A stretch of DNA of 64,000 bases from assembly GCF_900109685.1 (NCBI RefSeq), contig NZ_FOBB01000011.1, positions 193,612 to 257,611 of the forward strand, in the 5' to 3' direction. Source of the stretch: Chitinophaga rupis (lineage in GTDB: Bacteria; Bacteroidota; Bacteroidia; Chitinophagales; Chitinophagaceae). The notes under the pieces were generated by a model, which saw only the letters and a list, made by a program, of their open reading frames with translations, did not search any database and was not told where the DNA came from. Position numbers and translations under genes: made by a program. Positions 47,001-51,987 of this stretch are shown here, piece after piece (position 1 is the stretch's first letter; every line of letters starts with the position of its first letter).

Positions 47001-47123
47001 TTGGGGCAGGCCTTTATCATCCAGCTCTCTTACCTTTTTCCATTCATTCGTATAGTTGTATTGTGCCATAACGGGTTTATAAAAACAAACTAAAATAAGT
47101 ATCCAGAGGAATTTGCATCGCAT
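41070..47123 (-). CDS. Alpha-2-macroglobulin family protein, very large, with thioester motif
   Basis: A 2017-residue exported protein. A signal peptide (1-20) ends KPVMAQ. A helical N-terminal region (about 25-450) precedes macroglobulin beta-sandwich domains containing the A2M landmarks FLFTDRAIYRPGQTVYFKG and ETAFFLPDLHTDKDGNITFEFTVPEALTRWR. The thioester motif C1473-A-E-Q1476 sits in YPYQCAEQTFNRYY, followed by an alpha-toroid. Ala/Pro/Glu-rich bait-like low-complexity sequence lies around residues 1185-1235. Bacterial A2M proteins are thought to trap proteases in the periplasm. The usual pbpC partner is not adjacent. Confidence 0.92.
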   Translation of the reverse strand: MRCKFLWILILVCFYKPVMAQYNYTNEWKKVRELDDKGLPQSALQVVEGIYKQAVKDGRDTDIVASLIFRIKYQEDQENGQVKNLEEINRQIAQFKDPVRAILQSIKGEMYWRYLQNNRYRFYNRTALASDTATDIASWDMTRLNREITLAYTASLENTELLQKTDLTVYDGILEKGNARVLRPTLYDLLAHRALDYFKSGENNLNQAANLFELDDAQAFAPAADFAAHHFTASDSSSLQFKAILLLQQLISFHLKDNNRAALLDADLERMRYVNQVGVMADKEELYVKALQQMQQAYAQEPEVTRVMYMLAQLYYQQDQQSKDSATGKAAQAVALCKQAIQHAPASYGASNCRQLLQQLEAHELQLTTELVNLPEQPFRTLVTYRNLSKIYLRVARVNESFMEQLRSAQNDYRDTTNRYWRLIIDRKPSRQWEQALPDPVDYREHNTEIKAEALPLGQYVLLAGTTPDFDMAQSILAVQFIHISQLSYINRNNDYLALHRETGEPLSGVKLRIWEMVRDSQSGRMVSNRLLQSATTNKSGRITLDRSVNKQNRNVRLEWSLGKDTLFTDNYKYLYRYYQPEPREKEKPQSFLFTDRAIYRPGQTVYFKGIVVKTKDSTNVSNAVADYKTMVQLTDMNGEKVDSIAVTTNEYGAYNGKFKLPEGGLNGSFTISDVITEGRAYFSVEEYKRPKFYVEFDTVKGSYRVGDTVTIHGKALAYAGNNIDGAAVKYRVVREARYPYYWMFMYRPIPAFASREITHGQLQTGADGTFTIHFSALPDKQIKPELKPIFTYRVYADVTDLNGETRSGEQRVSAGYQLMEIKLDVPDELSAKELQQVKVTTANLNGTFEPATVQMRLLPLQHPNRLMRARYWEAPDQFVLTEQEFLQAFPLDVYKRENEPSQWPRKAPLLEKTFTTAKDGHTELSVKSLPPGAYELEVTARDAAGGTLTQKKVFNLVDAAASQLPYPDYFRILADEQPHEPGSEVKQVVGTTAKDLHILQTIERMDQQPVDDFVQLSAQQKSFAYNITEKDRGGLRITYTVVKDNRVFSQKQDIAVPWSNKTLDIQIGTHRDKLLPGEKEKWQVQIKGYKKDQVAAELLAAMYDASLDAFAPQQWTLPPLYPVFSPGQTWQDTDNFTKQQSFNRYPPVPPLEDSVIIYDALRWSDWLGGYGGGMYKKELRVGAAAPGLARDRAAVAAAAPPAPVMAEAAMDKNASLSEVAVVQKPEAAAKELPAAVTPRTNFNETAFFLPDLHTDKDGNITFEFTVPEALTRWRFMGLAHTKEMALGYTETSIVTQKPLMVQPNAPRFMREGDRMEFSAKISNLADSTLIGQARLELLDATTMQPVDGWFQNTFPVQHFTAYKGQSTLVTFPVQIPYNFNSALLYRVVAQSGQFSDGEENALPVLTNSMLVTETLPMALRGDGNRSFTFDKLLHSDTSETLRQHAVTVEFTGNPAWYAVQALPYLMEYPYQCAEQTFNRYYANALATHMVNALPGIKTVFDQWAKKDTAALQSNLQKNEELKAVLLQQTPWVLEAKSEAEQKSRIALLFDLHRMSRELEKALGQLKQMQLSSGAFPWFTGMWEDRFITQYIVAGVGRLQQLDALSAAQKASCRELTDKALNYLDMQLDKDYHQLLQQKVNMKEQHIGGIQVHYLYMRSFYKDKPLAAKYQAAYSYYLEQAKKFWLPQNRYVQALAAVALYKNNDKETPAAILRSLKEHAITNEEMGMYWKGQWGYWWYQAPIESQVMMIEAFDVVAKDTAAVDAMKTWLLKNKQTNNWNTTKATADACYAMLLSGNNWLAASPQVTIQLGSETISSANQHTEAGTGYFKKRLEGKDVKPAMGNIQVSMQGSQGQPSWGAVYWQYFEQLDKITPAATPLKLEKQLFIQEVTDKGPVLTDISDNKQLKIGDKVKVRIVLRADRDMEYIHLRDMRAACFEPQNVISSSKWQNGLSYYESTKDASTDFFFSYLPKGTYVFEYTLFVTHEGTFSNGISTAQCMYAPEFSAHSEGLNVKVVK

Positions 47124-47244
47124 ATAGGATGGTGTATTTTATGTTAAGATACCCATAATATTTTTTTTCATTCCTTTCCATTACCATAAATTTACAAGGT
47201 AGAAGAGGCTTTTGATCACCCCAAACATATCCTTTGAAATAAAT

Positions 47245-47946
47245 ATGCAGCATTCTTCAAGGCATCTGGAGGGCCCCTCACCATCCGTTACCGGCAGTTC
47301 ATTACAGCCGGTTATTATTACGGCTGATCCCCATTTTCATCATACGTTAATTACTGCCATCCCTGACCTGCAACCGTTTTGCATACACGCAGCATCCCTG
47401 GATCATGCCCTGCAGCTTAGCCATGAATTTGGCGATAAGCTGTTACTGTTCATAGATATTGATTCTTACGAAGCTGCTGCTCTTATACGTTTTATGGGTA
47501 GCCGGCATGCGCTGCCCAATGCCATGCAGGTAGTAGGTATCTCCGATTGCCGTGATCTGAATATTGTGATCAATTACCTGAAAGCAGGTTTTAATGGTTA
47601 TGTGCTGAAGCAGGAAGTAAATGCTGCATTACCTGCATATGCCGGTAATGTGCTGCTGCAGCAGGGATTCCCTTTATCGCCGCTTATTACACAGCAATTT
47701 ATTCACGACCTGGTAATGGCGCAACCCGGCAATTATACTACGTTGCTCAGCAAGCGCGAGCTGGAAATATTAAAACGCCTGATGAATGGCAGCAGCTATA
47801 AGCTCATTGCCGGCGACCTGCAAATTTCCATTGAAACAGTACGTTTTCATGCCAAGAACATTTACCGCAAGCTGGATGTAAATTCCAAAAGCGAGCTGGT
47901 AGTGCGCATTCTGCACTGGCCTAACGCTTCTGCTTTTATGCATTGA
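47245..47946 (+). CDS. LuxR/NarL-type response-regulator-like transcription factor
   Basis: A 233-residue two-domain regulator. The N-terminal half resembles a receiver (VIITADPHFHHTLITAI, LLLFIDIDSYEAA, FNGYVLKQE) but lacks the usual DD pair and the MPxxxG loop, so phosphorylation is uncertain. The C-terminal LuxR helix-turn-helix (about 150-215) has LSKRELEILKRLMNGSSYKLIAGDLQISIETVRFHAKNIYRKL. ATG at 47245 is preferred to an in-frame TTG at 47212. No histidine kinase is adjacent; it faces the long A2M gene divergently and may regulate it. Confidence 0.88.
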   Translation: MQHSSRHLEGPSPSVTGSSLQPVIITADPHFHHTLITAIPDLQPFCIHAASLDHALQLSHEFGDKLLLFIDIDSYEAAALIRFMGSRHALPNAMQVVGISDCRDLNIVINYLKAGFNGYVLKQEVNAALPAYAGNVLLQQGFPLSPLITQQFIHDLVMAQPGNYTTLLSKRELEILKRLMNGSSYKLIAGDLQISIETVRFHAKNIYRKLDVNSKSELVVRILHWPNASAFMH

Positions 47947-47963
47947 TGTTTCTTCCAAATAAA

Positions 47964-47995
47964 AAGCGCCCCGGTTATCATCAACCAGGGCGCTT
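47964..47995. terminator. Bidirectional terminator between the LuxR-type gene and sucD
   Basis: AAGCGCCC (47964-47971) with GGGCGCTT (47988-47995), extended by GGTT/AACC inside. An A-run precedes and a T-rich tail follows, so both convergent genes can use it. Confidence 0.8.
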
Positions 47996-48017
47996 GCTTT
48001 ATGAACAAATCATTAAA

Positions 48018-48914
48018 TTATTTCACCAGCTCTTTCTTCAGCACTTCTGCCATGGTTTTACCGATGTTTGCAGGGCTTTCTACCACATGCACGCCACAGG
48101 CAGCCATGATCTTCATTTTAGCGGCAGCAGTATCATCTGCACCGCCAATAATAGCACCGGCGTGGCCCATACGGCGGCCGGGAGGCGCGGTTTGGCCGGC
48201 AATAAAACCTACTACGGGTTTGGTATTACCTTTTTCGCGCTGCTCTTTTATAAAGTAAGCTGCTTCAGCTTCCATGCTACCGCCAATTTCACCGATCATG
48301 ATCACACCATCGGTTTCAGGATCGTTCAGCAACAGCTCTACCGCTTCTTTGGTAGGAGTACCAATGATGGGGTCACCGCCAATACCAATAGCGGTAGAAA
48401 TACCCAGACCGGCTTTTACCACCTGGTCTGCCGCCTCATAGGTAAGGGTACCGGATTTTGATACAATGCCGATGCGGCCTTTCTTGAATATAAAACCAGG
48501 CATAATGCCTACTTTGGCTTCTTCAGCAGTAATAACGCCGGGGCAGTTAGGCCCTATCAGGCGGGTTTCGCGACCCTGCAGGTAAGCTTTGGCCTTTACC
48601 ATGTCCTGCACGGGAATACCTTCCGTTATACAAACTACCAGCGCAATACCCGCTTCAGCGGCTTCCATAATAGCATCTGCAGCAAAGGCAGGCGGTACAA
48701 ATATGATAGATACATCTGCGCCGGTAGCTTTTACCGCGTCTTTCACCGTATTAAATACCGGGCGCTCCAGGTGAGTGGAGCCTCCTTTACCGGGCGTTAC
48801 GCCACCTACTACCTGGGTTCCATATTCTATCATCTGCGTAGCATGGAAAGTACCTTCTGTACCGGTAAATCCCTGCACTATTACCTTGCTCTGCTTATTA
48901 AGTAAAACACTCAT
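48018..48914 (-). CDS. sucD: Succinyl-CoA synthetase alpha subunit
   Basis: A 298-residue TCA-cycle enzyme subunit that converts succinyl-CoA to succinate with NTP formation. The CoA-binding N-domain has VQGFTGTEGTFHA and GVTPGKGGSTHLERPVF. The GPNCPGVI motif and the phosphohistidine H251 in GRRMGHAGAIIGG are intact. sucC is not adjacent, so the two subunits are encoded apart. The promoter has -7 TATTTTTG at 48972-48965 and TTTG about 20 nt further. Confidence 0.96.
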   Translation of the reverse strand: MSVLLNKQSKVIVQGFTGTEGTFHATQMIEYGTQVVGGVTPGKGGSTHLERPVFNTVKDAVKATGADVSIIFVPPAFAADAIMEAAEAGIALVVCITEGIPVQDMVKAKAYLQGRETRLIGPNCPGVITAEEAKVGIMPGFIFKKGRIGIVSKSGTLTYEAADQVVKAGLGISTAIGIGGDPIIGTPTKEAVELLLNDPETDGVIMIGEIGGSMEAEAAYFIKEQREKGNTKPVVGFIAGQTAPPGRRMGHAGAIIGGADDTAAAKMKIMAACGVHVVESPANIGKTMAEVLKKELVK

Positions 48915-48964
48915 TACGCTTGGTTTATTAGTTATACTATTATTAGTTAAATCTTTTCAGGGGG

Positions 48965-48996
48965 CAAAAATAAAACTACCAAAGCCAAATACCAAA
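48965..48996 (-). promoter_or_regulatory. sucD promoter
   Basis: On the minus strand TTTG (48996-48993), a 20-nt spacer and TATTTTTG (48972-48965) approximate the Bacteroidota promoter consensus. The predicted 5' leader is about 45 nt. Confidence 0.55.
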
Positions 48997-49010
48997 CCTT
49001 TGGCAAGTTG

Positions 49011-49109
49011 GCAGTGGGCAATTGCCAGTTGGCAGTCCCGGAGTAGTTCACTTTGGCTGTAGCGGCGGCACCTGACTGCCAACTGCCCACTGCAGGCTGC
49101 CAACTACTT
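49011..49109. repeat. Heptad-phased inverted array at the mlaF 3' end, GCAGTNG family
   Basis: GCAGTGG GCAATTG then CCAGTTG and GCAGTCC (49011-49038) face ACTGCCA ACTGCCC then ACTGCAG, GCTGCCA and ACTACTT (49075-49109). The last unit contains the TAG stop of the ABC ATPase gene (49104-49106). Confidence 0.9.
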
Positions 49110-49919
49110 TTCCGGTTTGCCGCCCTGCAGGCGGTCGCGCCAGTTTTTATCCCGGAACATTTCCATTTGCCGCATTTCTTTGGCATCCCGGAGAAATTCG
49201 GAGGCAAAAATGAAGTCGTTCAGCTTCTCGTCCTTTGCGAAAATGATCTCCTCATTGCTGCCCTCCCATTGTTTGTAGCCTTCATACATGTAAATGATAT
49301 GATCCCCGCTTTCCATTACGGTGTTCATATCATGGGTATTGATCACGGTAGTGATGGTATATTCGAGGGTCAGCTCTTTGATCAGCTTATCTATAAGCAG
49401 GGAAGTTTGCGGGTCCAGGCCGGAATTGGGTTCATCACAGAACAAATATTTGGGGTTCAGCACAATAGCCCGGGCAATGCCTACCCTTTTTTTCATACCC
49501 CCGCTTATTTCAGCGGGAAAACGTTTGGCGGCGTCTTTCAGGTTCACCCGGTCCAGGCACTCCATTACCCGCTTCTTCTTTTCCTTGTAGCTGCCTTTGC
49601 CAAACATATCCAGGGGGAACATCACATTCTGCTCCACCGTCATACTGTCAAACAGGGCAGATCCCTGGAACAGCATTCCTATTTCCTGGCGGATGGTTTT
49701 CTTTTCGTGTTCGTCCATTGCAGTAAAGTCCTGGTCATTATACAGGATAGTACCGCTGTTAACCGTCATCAGGCCTACTATGCACTTCATCATCACCGTT
49801 TTACCGCTGCCGCTGGAGCCAATGATCAGGTTCACCTTACCGGATTCCATGGTAGCGGACACGCCTTTCAGTATCTCCTTATCACCAAATCCTTTTTTAA
49901 TATCTCTTAGTTCGATCAT
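49104..49919 (-). CDS. mlaF: MlaF-like ABC transporter ATPase
   Basis: A 271-residue ATPase of the Mla/Ttg2 phospholipid-transport type: Walker A GSSGSGKTV near residue 34, signature ISGGMKKRVG, Walker B YLFCDEPNSGLDP and a switch-His segment VINTHDM. These act in the inner membrane with MlaE and a substrate-binding MCE protein to move phospholipids between membranes. It follows the MlaE-like permease by 107 bp, the gap being filled by a heptad array. No MCE-domain (MlaD) gene is present in the group here. Confidence 0.9.
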   Translation of the reverse strand: MIELRDIKKGFGDKEILKGVSATMESGKVNLIIGSSGSGKTVMMKCIVGLMTVNSGTILYNDQDFTAMDEHEKKTIRQEIGMLFQGSALFDSMTVEQNVMFPLDMFGKGSYKEKKKRVMECLDRVNLKDAAKRFPAEISGGMKKRVGIARAIVLNPKYLFCDEPNSGLDPQTSLLIDKLIKELTLEYTITTVINTHDMNTVMESGDHIIYMYEGYKQWEGSNEEIIFAKDEKLNDFIFASEFLRDAKEMRQMEMFRDKNWRDRLQGGKPEK

Positions 49920-49932
49920 AGTTCTTTCGTAA

Positions 49933-50024
49933 GTCTATGGTCCATAGTCCATGGTCCATTGCATATATCGTAGTATAAGTATTACGGAGTATGCTATGGA
50001 CTATCGACCATGGACAATGGACTA
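49933..50024. repeat. Heptad-phased inverted array between mlaE and mlaF, GTCSATR family, copy 2
   Basis: GTCTATG GTCCATA then GTCCATG and GTCCATT (49933-49960) face TGGACTA TCGACCA then TGGACAA and TGGACTA (49997-50024). Reverse-complemented, the 36-nt loop matches the one at 41000-41035 at about 34 of 36 positions. It ends 2 nt before the mlaE stop codon. Confidence 0.92.
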
Positions 50025-50026
50025 TT

Positions 50027-50770
50027 TTACAGCAATATTGCCGATAACGCATAATCCGAAAACAATATCAACACGCAGCTTACCACTACGGCCGTGGTGC
50101 TGGCCTTACCTATTTCCAGCGCGCCCCCCTGTACATTGTAGCCGTAGTAGGCAGATACGCTGGAAATGATAAACGCAAAGGTGTACGATTTGCTGAGGGC
50201 AAAAAAGATGTTATAGACCTTCAGCTCCTGGCGCAGGCCCTGTATAAATTCATCATTGGAAATAATACCGGCCATTACACCGGCCATTTTACCACCCCAG
50301 ATACCCAGGAAACCGGCAATGACTACCAAACAGGGAATGGTTAACAGGGCGCCCAGGATCTTAGGCATCACCAGGTATCCCCTGGTATTAATACCCATGA
50401 TCTCCAGCGCATCTATCTGTTCGGAAATGCGCATGTTACCCAGCTCCGATGCTATTTTAGACCCTACCACGCCGGCCAGCACTATGCTGGTGAGGGTAGG
50501 CGCAAATTCCAGGATAATGGTATCTCTTACAATCTGGGCTATGGTGGCTTTAGGAATAATGGGACTTACCAGCTGGTAGGCGGTTTGCAGGGTGGTAACC
50601 CCTCCCATGAACAGTGAAATGATGAACACAATGCCTAATGAGCCAATGCCTATATCCACGCTTTGCTGCATCAGCTGCTTCCAGTACATTTTCGGATTCT
50701 CCGGTTTGGAGAACATCCCCTTCAGCATCAGCAAATAAGCGCCAAAATGGTAAAAGAATCTAAATTCCAT
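50027..50770 (-). CDS. mlaE: MlaE-like ABC transporter permease
   Basis: A 247-residue inner-membrane permease of the MlaE family: an amphipathic N-terminal helix, then GIGSLGIVFIISLFMGGVTTLQ, the conserved EFAPTLTSIVLAGVVGSKIASELGNMR and EQIDALEIMGINTRGYLVMPKI blocks, and further membrane helices. It partners the ATPase encoded downstream. A TAnnTTTG element (50785-50778) lies only 7 nt before the ATG, so the transcript may be near-leaderless. Confidence 0.93.
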   Translation of the reverse strand: MEFRFFYHFGAYLLMLKGMFSKPENPKMYWKQLMQQSVDIGIGSLGIVFIISLFMGGVTTLQTAYQLVSPIIPKATIAQIVRDTIILEFAPTLTSIVLAGVVGSKIASELGNMRISEQIDALEIMGINTRGYLVMPKILGALLTIPCLVVIAGFLGIWGGKMAGVMAGIISNDEFIQGLRQELKVYNIFFALSKSYTFAFIISSVSAYYGYNVQGGALEIGKASTTAVVVSCVLILFSDYALSAILL

Positions 50771-50796
50771 AGATTTTCAAAGATAGTAAAATTAAC

Positions 50797-50873
50797 AGCT
50801 GTTAGCTATTAGCTTTTAGCTGTTAGCTGTAACCTGGCTAAAAGCTAATAGCTAATAGCCAAAAGCTAATAGC
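50797..50873. repeat. Heptad-phased inverted array upstream of mlaE, AGCTNTT family
   Basis: Eleven contiguous 7-mers. The first five are AGCTGTT/AGCTATT/AGCTTTT types (50797-50831); the last five are TAATAGC/TAAAAGC types (50839-50873). A 17-bp stretch pairs perfectly across the centre. The next unit contains the TAG stop of the kinase-like gene (50876-50878). Confidence 0.92.
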
Positions 50874-50875
50874 TG

Positions 50876-51907
50876 CTACCGCAGGCTTTGTACCAGCAGC
50901 CGCTTAAGGCTCCGCTCAATGATCTCCCCCATGGTTTTACTTTTGGCAAATACAGGATCTTCATAATACTGGGCCAGCTCATCGCCCAGCTGCTGAATTT
51001 TATCCGGGAAAGATACATGGTCCGTCATAATAACATCACGCAGATCTTTAATACGGTGACGCTGTACTTTAATACGGCGGGCAATCAGCGCCCGCTCCTC
51101 CTGCTGGTATTGTTTTACCACTTCTGCATTCAGGTGTTTAATAGCCAGGTCCACAAACACGCGGTTTTCCTTAAAGTACTGCGGCATGTACAGGGTGCGC
51201 TTGCCTTCATAGAACTGCTGGTCAAAATCAATTGCGCGTATGCGGAACTGCACGTCATCAAAATCCGGCGTAATATCAAATACAAAGTTGTAAGAGCGCA
51301 TATCGCCCAGCAGGCGTACAAAACAGCGCTCATTGAATTTTACAAACTCCTTGGCTATACGTTTGGGGTTAAACTCCGGCCGCTGCAGGTAGTGCAGAAT
51401 GAACTGGTCGCCCGGCACCCCGGCAATATGCTCTTCCACCAGGGTATTCCCATCTACCAAAAAGTTCATCCAGTACGGGGAAAGGATGTGTTCCAGCTCC
51501 AGGCCGTAAATACGGGAGGCATCGGCTATTTTAATATAGAAATAGTCGTACACCTCATTATAGTTATTGACGATCTTAATACGGAAAGGGTGCGAGTTAC
51601 CAAAGGTGCAGTAATCAATACGTTCTATATGCAGGTGCTCTTCAGCAGCCTGGTCGCCGCCGGCTTTCAGAAAGGAGTAAATGCGCTTCAGCCCTGCGTG
51701 CAGCTGCCCCACCATGCTTTGCGGGTACAGTACGGTTTCCCATAAAGTATCTTTCCCGCTTTTATCATATACCGGTATACCGCTTTCATAATACCGCAGC
51801 TCCTCATAGGATACCGGCAGCTGCAATTCCCTTTCATACAGCTTCAGGTATCTTCTGAATGCCGGGTTGAGCGGAAAGAATATTTTTTTTCGGGAAATGT
51901 GCTGCAT
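50876..51907 (-). CDS. Uncharacterised protein with kinase-fold-like motifs
   Basis: A 343-residue cytosolic protein whose family I do not recognise. Several motifs fall in the order of protein-kinase/aminoglycoside-phosphotransferase folds: a lysine in strand YFYIKIAD (K126), glutamates 11-13 residues later (E137, E139), a hinge-like VEEHIAG (157-163), then GDMRSYNFVF with D202 and N207 five residues apart, and AIDFD with D227. These match the catalytic Asp, Asn and DFG-like Asp positions, with a longer gap between Asn and Asp than usual. Kinase activity is inference. A basic helical C-terminal region (255-343) follows. TAG stop adjoins a heptad array. Confidence 0.6.
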   Translation of the reverse strand: MQHISRKKIFFPLNPAFRRYLKLYERELQLPVSYEELRYYESGIPVYDKSGKDTLWETVLYPQSMVGQLHAGLKRIYSFLKAGGDQAAEEHLHIERIDYCTFGNSHPFRIKIVNNYNEVYDYFYIKIADASRIYGLELEHILSPYWMNFLVDGNTLVEEHIAGVPGDQFILHYLQRPEFNPKRIAKEFVKFNERCFVRLLGDMRSYNFVFDITPDFDDVQFRIRAIDFDQQFYEGKRTLYMPQYFKENRVFVDLAIKHLNAEVVKQYQQEERALIARRIKVQRHRIKDLRDVIMTDHVSFPDKIQQLGDELAQYYEDPVFAKSKTMGEIIERSLKRLLVQSLR

Positions 51908-51915
51908 AAATCAAT

Positions 51916-51984
51916 GTGCTAATATGCCGGCGTGTAAATTAATACAAAATAAGCCAGCACATTAGCACATCAGTATATTAGCAC
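51916..51984. repeat. Octad-phased inverted array, GTGCTAAT/ATTAGCAC
   Basis: GTGCTAAT ATGCCGGC then GTGTAAAT (51916-51939) face GCCAGCAC ATTAGCAC then ATCAGTAT and ATTAGCAC (51953-51984) in perfect 8-nt phase; GTGCTAAT and ATTAGCAC are exact complements. It lies between the maeB stop and the kinase-like gene start. Confidence 0.85.
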
Positions 51985-51987
51985 CTC

